Positions 1-5,670 of a stretch of DNA of 5,888 nucleotides are shown piece after piece; position 1 is the first letter of the stretch; the number at the start of each line of letters is the position of its first letter. The position numbers were made by a program, and so were the translations under genes. The notes beneath the pieces were generated by a model. The model saw only the letters and a program-made list of their open reading frames with translations. It was not told the origin of the DNA and made no database searches. Source of the stretch: JACCXJ01 sp052387115 (lineage in GTDB: Bacteria > Pseudomonadota > Gammaproteobacteria > JACCXJ01); the NCBI GenBank assembly GCA_052387115.1, contig JBQTJM010000229.1, forward strand, positions 1-5,888. The letters run 5' to 3'.

Positions 1-92
1 CGTCGCACATGCAATGTTAGTTGGCACGGCGTAGCCCGTTGCCTACGGCCTGTCCAAAAATCCTCCCTCTACATACGACAGGAGTATCAAAG
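1..92. other. Left-edge non-coding stretch, nothing recognised
   Basis: I see no convincing gene here on either strand. There are only weak inverted pairs, for example CCTGTC at 49-54 with GACAGG at 77-82. The segment lies beyond the point where the small DUF1640-type reading frame stops, and its reverse complement does not read as a continuation of that family. It may be old insertion-element or intergenic debris. Confidence 0.3.
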
Positions 93-124
93 TGGGGGTT
101 GAATGCTAGTGCCGTCAACCCCCA
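93..124. repeat. 10-bp perfect inverted repeat (hairpin or IS-end remnant)
   Basis: TGGGGGTTGA at 93-102 is exactly complementary to TCAACCCCCA at 115-124, with a 12-nt spacer. The right arm contains the stop codon of the small minus-strand reading frame (115-117). There is no T-run after the stem on either strand, so a classical intrinsic terminator is not well supported. A short terminal-inverted-repeat remnant of a mobile element is an alternative, and would fit the abrupt end of the neighbouring gene fragment. The pairing is seen directly; either role is inference. Confidence 0.5.
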
Positions 125-243
125 TCCCCACGTTTGCCGGCTTCCTTGAAGGCCTCACTGATGGCCTCGGCTTGTTTTTCTTCGAAGCCGGCTGCCTGTA
201 GTCGGCGAACGAATTTGTGAGTGTCAAAGGTAATGGTCGCCAT
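115..243 (-). pseudogene. DUF1640-type coiled-coil protein, truncated N-terminal fragment
   Basis: This 42-residue minus-strand frame starts MATITFDTHKFVRRL and continues with AAGFEEKQAEAISEAFKEA. From memory this matches the N-terminal signature of the small DUF1640/CCDC90-like bacterial family (MATITFDTHxFV...GFxExQAEAxxEAF). Members usually run on for roughly 40-100 more residues through an ELATKxDL-type coiled coil and a C-terminal membrane anchor. Here the family pattern is lost after AFKEA, and the frame ends in KRGDGG and a stop that lies in a 10-bp inverted repeat. The coiled coil and anchor are therefore missing, and the piece is probably a decayed or interrupted gene. The function of the family in bacteria is not settled. 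The frame lies 43 nt downstream of the MprF-like gene on the same strand. No good Shine-Dalgarno precedes the ATG. Family assignment is fairly sure; non-functionality is inferred. Confidence 0.65.
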
Positions 244-286
244 GAACCCAATATACCATGTGACGCCCGCTGAGCGGCTCCCGCCG

Positions 287-1273
287 TTAAGCCCGGGTCC
301 GCTCCCACGTTTCCCTTCCGATTAGCAGCCCTGTGGCGATGGCGAGCGGCAGGAGGTTATAGACGACCCGGTAGACGAGCAGTGCCGCAGCTAGCGATTC
401 GGTCGGGATGATTCCTCGAAACGTGACGAGCAGGATCCCCTCGAACACCCCGATCCCTCCCGGGACGTGGCTCACCATGCCGGCCACGGTGGCGAGGGTG
501 TAGACGACCAGGAACCCAAGAAACGGGACCCCGGGTGAGTCGAGGAGGAGGTATAGGCAGGCCCCGGCGAGCACGATGTCGGTCAGGGTCAGGATGATTT
601 GAGCGACGGCGAGCCCGGGGGTGGGCAACGGGACCTCCAGGCGGCCGAGGCGCAGGGGGGCGTGCCGCACGAAGGTCGCGGCGATGGCCGCCCCGAAGGC
701 CGCGAGCCCCACGATGCCGATGGCGTGCAGGGTGGCGGCCGGGAGGCCGGTGAAGCCCGCGATCAACTCCGGATATACGAAGAGCGCTGCCGCCGCGATG
801 ACGAAGTTGCCGAGCCCGTAGGCCGCCATGCCGAAGAGCGTGATGCGCGCGACATCGAGGCTGGACAGGCCCGCCGGCACATAGATCCGATAGCGTACCG
901 AGCCCCCGGACACGAGATTGACGCCCACCGTATTGGCGATCGCGCAGCCGCAGAAGGCCGCGAGCGCCACGGTCCGGTAGGGGATCCGCGCCCCGATGTA
1001 GCGAAGGCCCGACCAGTCGTAGCCCGTGAAGATCGCGTAGCTCCCGGCGGTGAGCAGCAACGCCGTGAGGATTTGTCCCGCCGACAGCGCGGATAGATGC
1101 GCCAAGAGGCGCGCCACATCGAGGTCCTTGCACACGTGGTAGATCGCCCCGACCGCCACGGTGAAGAGCACGAGCGATAGGAGCGTCATGAGCCAGCCGC
1201 GCGTCGCCCGGGCCGGCGTGTCCTCCGGCGGGGCGCCGCGCCCGTCGTGGGTGGTGACAGTCTCGGGATCCAT
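287..1273 (-). CDS. MprF-flippase/UPF0104 (YbhN-like) integral membrane protein
   Basis: A 328-residue polytopic inner-membrane protein. About eight hydrophobic segments can be picked out, near residues 27-47, 67-85, 101-120, 141-167, 180-201, 220-244, 250-268 and 292-318. Family motifs seen are SGGSVRYRIY (122-131), SHVPGGIGVFEGI (268-280) and LLVYRVVYNLLPL (298-310), the pattern of the lysylphosphatidylglycerol synthase/flippase membrane domain. In MprF this domain moves aminoacylated phospholipid between leaflets. Full MprF proteins carry a large C-terminal cytosolic synthetase domain that is absent here, so the product is a stand-alone flippase-like protein whose substrate cannot be told from sequence. 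The first ATG gives a soluble, acidic N-terminus of about 25 residues; Met29, at the edge of the first membrane segment, is an alternative start. No clear Shine-Dalgarno is visible. The gene is divergent from asmA. Confidence 0.85.
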   Translation of the reverse strand: MDPETVTTHDGRGAPPEDTPARATRGWLMTLLSLVLFTVAVGAIYHVCKDLDVARLLAHLSALSAGQILTALLLTAGSYAIFTGYDWSGLRYIGARIPYRTVALAAFCGCAIANTVGVNLVSGGSVRYRIYVPAGLSSLDVARITLFGMAAYGLGNFVIAAAALFVYPELIAGFTGLPAATLHAIGIVGLAAFGAAIAATFVRHAPLRLGRLEVPLPTPGLAVAQIILTLTDIVLAGACLYLLLDSPGVPFLGFLVVYTLATVAGMVSHVPGGIGVFEGILLVTFRGIIPTESLAAALLVYRVVYNLLPLAIATGLLIGRETWERTRA

Positions 1274-1283
1274 GGCGGCGAGG

Positions 1284-1289
1284 ATTATA
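1284..1289 (-). promoter_or_regulatory. Possible -10 box close to the MprF-like start
   Basis: The minus strand reads TATAAT here, a perfect -10 hexamer in otherwise GC-rich DNA, only 10 nt ahead of the ATG at 1273-1271. Transcription starting 6-8 nt downstream would give a nearly leaderless mRNA, in keeping with the lack of a Shine-Dalgarno. No good -35 is seen at 16-18 nt spacing, so this could be chance. Confidence 0.3.
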
Positions 1290-1337
1290 CCGGCCCCGCG
1301 GACCGGAGGCGCCAGAAATCCCGCCGTGCTTGCGCTC

Positions 1338-1435
1338 GGGGGAAATAGGGATCAGACTGATATTTATTCCCCCGAACACTCCCCGCAGCGTATCAACGGT
1401 CGTCAATAAATATCAATCTGACCCCTATTTCCCCC
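1338..1435. repeat. 98-bp palindromic element (REPIN/MITE-like) before asmA
   Basis: The left arm (1338-1368) and right arm (1405-1435) are 31 nt each. The left arm matches the reverse complement of the right arm at 29 of 31 positions, with a 36-nt spacer. Each arm has a GGGGGAAATAGGG-type outer end and a TGATATTTATT inner end. This architecture resembles paired REP sequences (REPINs) or small non-autonomous elements mobilised by IS200-like/RAYT Y1 transposases, and similar GGGTCAGATT...ATTTATT ends are familiar from such elements. No transposase is in the window. The right arm ends 2 nt before the asmA ATG, so the element occupies the place where the asmA ribosome binding site would be. The arms are AT-richer in their inner halves than the flanking DNA. 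The inverted repeat is seen directly; the mobile origin is inference. Confidence 0.8.
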
Positions 1436-1437
1436 CC

Positions 1438-3912
1438 ATGAAGATACTGAAAGCGGTATCGATCCTGTTCGGGATCGTGGTGGCGGCGGTCGTGACCGCG
1501 GTCATCATCGTACCGATGGTATTCGATCCCAACGACTACAAGGACGAAATCAAGTCGCTGGTCGAGAAGGAGACCGGCCGCACTTGGGACCTCAGCGGCG
1601 ACATCGGGCTTTCGATCTTTCCCTGGCTGGGTTTCGATCTCGGGCCGCTCACGCTCGGTAACGCCCCGGGCTTCGCGCCCGACGCGTTCCTGAACGCGGA
1701 GCGGACGCGCGTGCATGTCGCGCTCCTGCCGCTCCTGCGCAAGGAGGTCCAGATGGACACCGTGACCATGACCGGGTTGGTCGTGAACCTTGCCCGCGAT
1801 CCAGCCGGGAAGACGAACTGGGACGACCTCGTGGCCAAGAGCGTTGGCGCCAAGGAGTCGAAGGAGGCCCAGCCCCCGGCCGGGATCAAGGAAACCCCCC
1901 CGGCCGGGCTCGCCGCCTTTGCACTGGGCGGCATCGATCTTCGGGATGCCGAGGTCATCTGGGACGATCGACAGAAGAACGAGCGTTACGCTATCCGCGG
2001 GCTCAATTTCAAGACCGACGCGATCACTCCGGGTGAGCCCGTGGACCTGGAGCTGCGCTTTTCGCTCGCGGCCGCCAAGCCCGCCGTGACGGGCGATATC
2101 ACGCTCAAGGGTACCGTGACGCCCGACCTCGAGGCGCGCCGCTACCGCCTCTCCCCCTTCGAGGGCAGCGCCAAGCTCAAGGGCGAGGGCGTGCCGGGCG
2201 GGGACGTCGAGATCGCCTTGCGGGCCGCGCTCGATCTGGACCTCGCTGCCGACACGGCGAAGCTCGACGGCCTCAAGATCGGCGCCCTGGGGATAGACGC
2301 GCAGGGCGATGTGGCGGCGACCGGGATCTCGAGCGCTCTGCCGACGCTGGACGGCAAGCTTCTGTTACAGGCCCCGACGCTCTCTGCGACGCTCGAGTCC
2401 CTGGGACAGACGGCGGCGGCCGGGACGCTCGCCGGGCTATCGCTGGACACGCGCTTCATGGGGACGACAGCGGCGTTCTCGCTGGATCCCCTTGCGCTCA
2501 AAGTCATGGTGGCCGGCGGTACGCTCACCACGGGGCCGGCGCCACTGGATATCTCGACACGGGCCGACGTCGATCTCGCCAAGGGCACCGTGGCCCTCGA
2601 TCGTCTCTCGGCCAGGGGCCTGGGGCTCGAGGTTTCGGGCGGGATCCGCGCCGAGCAAGTCTTCGCCACGCCACGCTTCAATGGCACCCTGAAGGTCGGG
2701 GTGTTCAGCCCACGGGATCTGATGCTGGAGCTCGGGATGGGGCCGCCGATCACGGCCGATCCCGAGGTCCTGACCCGGCTCTCCGGGGACCTTTCCTTCA
2801 CGGGCTCGACGGCGGGGGCGAACCTCGACCCGCTCACCCTCAAGCTCGACGACACCGACATCAACGGCAGCCTGGGCGTGCCGGATCTCAAAAAGCAGGC
2901 GCTGCGGTTCAAGCTAGTGGCCGATGGGGTAGACCTCGACCGCTACCTCCCGCCCAAGCTCGCCGGTGAGGGGGTCAAGGCCGCGACCCCGGGGGCCGCG
3001 GCCGGGGCCGCTGCAAGGCTGCCGGTCGACATGCTGCGTGGGCTCGATGTGCACGGGAGTCTCGGGGTGGGGAAACTCAAGGCATCCAATCTCAAGCTCC
3101 AGAACGTCGTGCTCAATATCGATGCCCGCGATGGAAACATCCGCATGAGCCCACTCGGCGCCGGTCTCTACGGCGGTCGGTACCAGGGCAATGTGGGGCT
3201 GGACGTGCGCGGCCAGGAGCCCAGGCTCAGCCTCGACGAGTCCCTGAGCGGCATTCAGATCGAGCCCCTGCTCACGGACCTCGCCGGCGAGGCCAAGCTC
3301 AAGGGCCGGTCCGACATCAAGGCCCGGCTGACTGCCAGCGGGGCGGATGGCGATCGCATGAAAAAGACCTTGGCGGGCGGCGGGGCCTTGACGGTTCGGG
3401 ACGGGGCGTATAAAGGTGTGAACCTCGGTCTCTTGGCGCGCCAGGGCAAGGCCCTCCTTGATGCCGCCAAGGGCAAGGGCACGAAATCGGTCGAAGGCAA
3501 CAACCAGACGGACTTCAGCGAGCTGAGCGGGACCTTCAAGGTGCATGGCGGTGTGGTCAGAAACGACGATCTGGCCATGAAGGCCCCGCTCCTGCGGCTC
3601 GCGGGTCAGGGGACGGTCGATCTCGGCAGCGAGCGCATCGACTACACGCTGAATGCCTCCCTGGTCGAGACCTCGAAGGGTCAGGAAGGTAAGAATACCG
3701 AAAAGCTCGACGGCATCAGCGTGCCGATCCGTGTGACCGGGACCTTCGACGAGCCCCGGTTCGTCCCGGACCTCACGGCCGTCGCAAAGCAGCGGGCGCA
3801 GGTCGAGATCGACAAACAGAAAAAGAAACTCGATGGCAAGATTGAAGAGCAGATCAAAGAAAAGCTTGGGGACGACGTCGGCGGCAAGATCAAAGACCTG
3901 TTGCGATTCTGA
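1438..3912 (+). CDS. asmA: AsmA family envelope protein
   Basis: An 824-residue AsmA-family protein. These are inner-membrane-anchored periplasmic proteins related to bridge-like lipid transporters; E. coli AsmA affects outer-membrane assembly and lipid balance. Seen here: a short MKILK start, one N-terminal membrane span (about residues 5-28), then the characteristic NDYKDEIKSLVEKETGR (33-49) and IGLSIFPWLGFDLGPLTLGNAPGF. A long series of beta-strand-like repeats follows. Two low-complexity linkers are visible, around 134-157 (K/E/P-rich) and 511-527 (Ala/Gly-rich). The AsmA C-terminal signature (GALTVRDGAYKGVNL) lies near 646-662, and a charged, probably helical tail (KQKKKLDGKIEEQIKEKLG) near 793-811. 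It is longer than E. coli AsmA (about 617 residues). I chose the ATG because family homology begins there. The frame stays open upstream through the palindromic element to a TTG at 1330, but that extension is element-derived. No Shine-Dalgarno precedes the ATG. Confidence 0.92.
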   Translation: MKILKAVSILFGIVVAAVVTAVIIVPMVFDPNDYKDEIKSLVEKETGRTWDLSGDIGLSIFPWLGFDLGPLTLGNAPGFAPDAFLNAERTRVHVALLPLLRKEVQMDTVTMTGLVVNLARDPAGKTNWDDLVAKSVGAKESKEAQPPAGIKETPPAGLAAFALGGIDLRDAEVIWDDRQKNERYAIRGLNFKTDAITPGEPVDLELRFSLAAAKPAVTGDITLKGTVTPDLEARRYRLSPFEGSAKLKGEGVPGGDVEIALRAALDLDLAADTAKLDGLKIGALGIDAQGDVAATGISSALPTLDGKLLLQAPTLSATLESLGQTAAAGTLAGLSLDTRFMGTTAAFSLDPLALKVMVAGGTLTTGPAPLDISTRADVDLAKGTVALDRLSARGLGLEVSGGIRAEQVFATPRFNGTLKVGVFSPRDLMLELGMGPPITADPEVLTRLSGDLSFTGSTAGANLDPLTLKLDDTDINGSLGVPDLKKQALRFKLVADGVDLDRYLPPKLAGEGVKAATPGAAAGAAARLPVDMLRGLDVHGSLGVGKLKASNLKLQNVVLNIDARDGNIRMSPLGAGLYGGRYQGNVGLDVRGQEPRLSLDESLSGIQIEPLLTDLAGEAKLKGRSDIKARLTASGADGDRMKKTLAGGGALTVRDGAYKGVNLGLLARQGKALLDAAKGKGTKSVEGNNQTDFSELSGTFKVHGGVVRNDDLAMKAPLLRLAGQGTVDLGSERIDYTLNASLVETSKGQEGKNTEKLDGISVPIRVTGTFDEPRFVPDLTAVAKQRAQVEIDKQKKKLDGKIEEQIKEKLGDDVGGKIKDLLRF

Positions 3913-5257
3913 TCGCGAACCGTCGGGCGACTTCAGCCGGCGGCTCCTCACCTGGTACCGGGACCACGGCCGCCGCGACCTCCCGTGGCAGCGGGAGGCG
4001 ACGCCGTATCGGGTGTGGGTCTCGGAGGTGATGCTGCAGCAGACCCGGGTTGCGACCGTCGTCCCTTATTTCGAGCGCTTCGTCGCGCGCTTCCCGGTCG
4101 TCCGGGCCCTGGCCGAGGCGCCGCTCGACGAGGTCCTGCACCTGTGGTCGGGGCTCGGTTATTACGCTCGTGCCAGGAACCTCCACGCCGCCGCCCGGAT
4201 CGCCTGCGAGCGCTACGCGGCCGCTCTGCCCGAAGACCTGGCGGCACTCATGACCCTGCCGGGGATCGGGCGCTCCACCGCCGGGGCCATCCTGGCCCTG
4301 GCGCTCGGGCAACGCCGTGCGATCCTCGACGGCAACGTCAAGCGCGTCCTGTGTCGCTACCACGCCATCGACGGCTGGCCGGGCAGCCCGCCGGTGGAAC
4401 GCCGGCTGTGGGTGCTCGCCGAGTGTCACACCCCGGCGGCGCGCGTGGCCGAGTATACCCAGGCCATCATGGACCTCGGCGCCGGACTCTGCACCCGTAC
4501 CGTCCCGGCCTGCGGGCGCTGCCCGGTCAGCGAGGGTTGCCTTGCACACCGGCACGGTTGTCAAATGGAGCTCCCGAGGCAGAGGCCCGCGCGGCCCCTA
4601 CCGGTGCGGCGTACAGGCTTTCTGATCCTGACCAACGGCTCGGGCGAGGTGCTGCTCGAACGGCGTCCCCCCGTCGGCCTCTGGGGCGGGCTCTGGGCCT
4701 TTCCAGAATGTCCGGCGGACGGCGATCCGGAGACGACCTGCCGCTCGCTCGGCCTCGAGCCCCTCGCAGTGCAGCGGGGGCACGTGTTCCAGCACGTCTT
4801 CACCCATTTCCGTCTGGAGATCCACCCCATTTATATGAACGTGCGGGAAGCGCGAGGGCAGGTCATGGAAGACCGGGGGTGGGTCTGGTATAACAGGCAG
4901 CGACCGGCCCCGCTCGGCCTCGCGACCCCGGTCGCGACCTTGCTCGACACGGTCGCGAGGCCGCGACCCTTAGGTGACTCGAACATGTCGCACATCGTGA
5001 ACTGCATCAAGCTCGGCCGGGAGGCCGAGGGACTGGCCAGACCGCCTTATCCGGGTGAGCTCGGCAGGCGCATCTACGAGCAGGTGTCCAAGGAGGCCTG
5101 GCAGGCCTGGCTCAAGCACCAGACGATGCTGATCAACGAGAATCGCCTGAGCCCCATGGACCCTCGGGCGCGCGCTTTCCTGGAGGAGCAGATGCAGCAG
5201 TTCTTCTTCGGCGAGGGCTCCGCGCGACCGGCGGGATACGTGCCGCCCAAGGCCTGA
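3833..5257 (+). CDS. mutY: MutY adenine glycosylase, read in frame into YggX
   Basis: Residues 1-384 form MutY, the glycosylase that removes adenine opposite 8-oxoG or G; residues 385-474 are YggX in the same open frame. Seen: LPWQREATPYRVWVSEVMLQQ with the catalytic Glu65 (E. coli Glu37), GLGYYARARNLH, the helix-hairpin-helix LPGIGRSTAGA (142-152), and ILDGNVKRV with catalytic Asp166 (E. coli Asp138). The [4Fe-4S] ligands C220-X6-C227-X2-C230-X5-C236 are intact. The C-terminal NUDIX-like 8-oxoG recognition domain has GLWGGLWAFP (282-291) and FTH at 323-325 in place of the usual FSH. Homology to E. coli MutY begins near residue 34. The only in-frame ATG/TTG starts before it are at 3833, 3842 and 3866, all inside asmA, so the genes overlap by 47-80 nt and are probably translationally coupled. 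None has a strong Shine-Dalgarno. The exact start is uncertain. Whether the fusion is real, or a one-base indel removed the mutY stop, cannot be decided here. Confidence 0.9.
   Translation: MARLKSRSKKSLGTTSAARSKTCCDSDREPSGDFSRRLLTWYRDHGRRDLPWQREATPYRVWVSEVMLQQTRVATVVPYFERFVARFPVVRALAEAPLDEVLHLWSGLGYYARARNLHAAARIACERYAAALPEDLAALMTLPGIGRSTAGAILALALGQRRAILDGNVKRVLCRYHAIDGWPGSPPVERRLWVLAECHTPAARVAEYTQAIMDLGAGLCTRTVPACGRCPVSEGCLAHRHGCQMELPRQRPARPLPVRRTGFLILTNGSGEVLLERRPPVGLWGGLWAFPECPADGDPETTCRSLGLEPLAVQRGHVFQHVFTHFRLEIHPIYMNVREARGQVMEDRGWVWYNRQRPAPLGLATPVATLLDTVARPRPLGDSNMSHIVNCIKLGREAEGLARPPYPGELGRRIYEQVSKEAWQAWLKHQTMLINENRLSPMDPRARAFLEEQMQQFFFGEGSARPAGYVPPKA
4915..4968 (+). repeat. Self-complementary heptamer cluster at the mutY 3' end
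   Basis: A perfect 13-bp inverted repeat pairs 4915-4927 (CGGCCTCGCGACC) with 4951-4963, across a 23-nt loop. Within the stretch the heptamer CGCGACC occurs at 4921, 4933 and 4962, and its complement GGTCGCG at 4930 and 4951. Alternative hairpins are therefore possible, including GGTCGCG(4951-4957)-AGGC-CGCGACC(4962-4968), which ends 3 nt before the AGGTGA ahead of yggX. There is no T-run, so an intrinsic terminator is unlikely; an RNA structure that tunes mutY/yggX expression or mRNA decay is possible. The pairing is seen directly; the role is inference. Confidence 0.5.
4972..4977 (+). promoter_or_regulatory. Shine-Dalgarno for yggX inside the fused frame
   Basis: AGGTGA lies 7 nt before the ATG at 4985, a good Shine-Dalgarno and spacing. 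It shows that yggX can be translated on its own even though mutY reads through. A TAG (4971-4973) and a TGA (4975-4977) sit around it in the two other frames, where a mutY stop would be expected. Confidence 0.7.
4985..5257 (+). CDS. yggX: YggX, probable Fe(2+)-trafficking / oxidative damage protection protein
   Basis: A 90-residue small cytosolic protein, the usual YggX length. It matches the family across its whole extent: MSHIVNCIKLGREAEGL with conserved Cys7, YPGELGRRIYEQVSKEAWQAWLKHQTMLINENRL, and the C-terminal GYVPP. YggX is linked in E. coli and Salmonella to Fe(II) availability and protection of oxidant-labile Fe-S clusters, and in E. coli yggX lies directly downstream of mutY. The gene has its own ATG and AGGTGA at good spacing, so a free YggX can be made. 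The mutY frame enters it without a stop, so a MutY-YggX fusion can also be made. The stop codon lies in a 10-bp tandem repeat (5251-5260 and 5262-5271). No terminator is visible before the tRNA promoter. Confidence 0.92.
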   Translation: MSHIVNCIKLGREAEGLARPPYPGELGRRIYEQVSKEAWQAWLKHQTMLINENRLSPMDPRARAFLEEQMQQFFFGEGSARPAGYVPPKA

Positions 5258-5271
5258 ACGTGGCCTGAACG
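5251..5271 (+). repeat. Short tandem repeat at the yggX stop
   Basis: GGCCTGAACG occurs twice with one base between (5251-5260, 5262-5271). The first copy contains the yggX TGA. It looks like a small slippage duplication with no evident role. Confidence 0.5.
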
Positions 5272-5279
5272 GTCCCGAC

Positions 5280-5308
5280 TTGACGCCCGATAGGTCCGCG
5301 GGTCTAAT
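5280..5308 (+). promoter_or_regulatory. Sigma-70-type promoter of tRNA-Phe
   Basis: TTGACG at 5280-5285 and TCTAAT at 5303-5308 are separated by exactly 17 nt, close to the consensus for the housekeeping sigma factor. The bases after the -10 are GC-rich (agcccgctgcccc), the discriminator type typical of stable-RNA promoters under growth-rate and stringent control. Transcription would begin around 5314-5316, leaving a short leader before the mature tRNA at 5324. The boxes are seen; the regulation is inferred from known tRNA promoters. Confidence 0.75.
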
Positions 5309-5323
5309 AGCCCGCTGCCCCGG

Positions 5324-5399
5324 GGCCAGGTAGCTCAGTCGGTAGAGCAGGGGACTGAAAATCCCTGTGTCGGCGGTTCAATTCCGTCCCTGGCCACCA
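5324..5399 (+). tRNA. tRNA-Phe (anticodon GAA)
   Basis: A complete 76-nt tRNA with an encoded CCA end (5397-5399). The acceptor stem pairs GGCCAGG (5324-5330) with CCTGGCC (5389-5395), followed by A73. The D-arm is GCTC-AGTCGGTA-GAGC. The anticodon stem GGGGA/TCCCT encloses the loop CTGAAAA with GAA at 5357-5359. The variable loop is GTGTC. The T-arm is GGCGG-TTCAATT-CCGTC. There is one G-U pair in each of the anticodon and T stems. The loop and D-arm are nearly identical to E. coli tRNA-Phe. A strong promoter precedes it. The 3' end of a tRNA gene is a common integration site for phages and islands, but no second copy of this end lies in the window. Confidence 0.97.
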
Positions 5400-5670
5400 G
5401 AAAATCAATGGCTTAAAGAAGCCTCCCCCGCCGAATAACGTGAAAATTCCCGCCTGGGACCGCTTGGGGTACCAGCGACCGCTGCCTGAAAGCCACGGAG
5501 GACGCGGGGTCTCGATGGGAGGCAAAGCGGGGGCCGCCCCATGATGCATTGCTGAAGCGGGCTCATACGACTGGCCTATAGGAACCCCATTGAATAGAGG
5601 AATAGGGAAACCAGAGATGGATGCGGCTCGGGCGCGCGCTGAGCCAGATGGTGGATATCGAGGGCCTGCG
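5400..5670. other. Intergenic stretch after tRNA-Phe, no gene recognised
   Basis: Immediately after the CCA the DNA is briefly AT-rich, with a small hairpin GGCTT(5410-5414)-AAAG-AAGCC(5419-5423) but no following T-run. It may be a processing or termination structure, weakly supported. The rest holds short self-complementary spots (CAGCG-AC-CGCTG, GGGGCCGCCCC) and no coding frame with family resemblance on either strand. I see no complete integrase or transposase. Confidence 0.4.

Noticed and set aside
87..308. 73-residue minus-strand frame
   Set aside because: It overlaps the DUF1640-type fragment and the MprF-like stop in another frame, and its composition is Pro/Ser/Arg-rich with no domain signature.
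357..1406. 349-residue minus-strand frame overlapping the MprF-like gene
   Set aside because: It is an Arg/Gly/His-rich shadow in GC-rich DNA. The overlapping frame has real membrane segments and family motifs.
1338..1435. CRISPR-like repeat pair
   Set aside because: There are only two copies, in inverted rather than direct orientation, with a single 36-nt spacer. This is a palindromic element, not an array.
1330..1437. AsmA start at TTG 1330 giving 36 extra residues
   Set aside because: The extension is encoded by the palindromic element. No Shine-Dalgarno is at usable distance (GGAGG at 1305-1309 is 20 nt away), and the family N-terminus (MKILK plus membrane span) begins at 1438.
2142..3951. 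Long minus-strand frames of 256 and 345 residues opposite asmA
   Set aside because: They are antisense shadows caused by high GC. The plus-strand AsmA frame is continuous and matches the family throughout.
3890..4893. 224-residue minus and 302-residue plus frames overlapping mutY
   Set aside because: They are Arg/Pro/Gly-rich shadows. The MutY frame carries all catalytic and Fe-S residues.
5410..5423. Terminator after tRNA-Phe
   Set aside because: There is only a 5-bp stem (GGCTT/AAGCC) and no T-run follows, so it is too weak to call.
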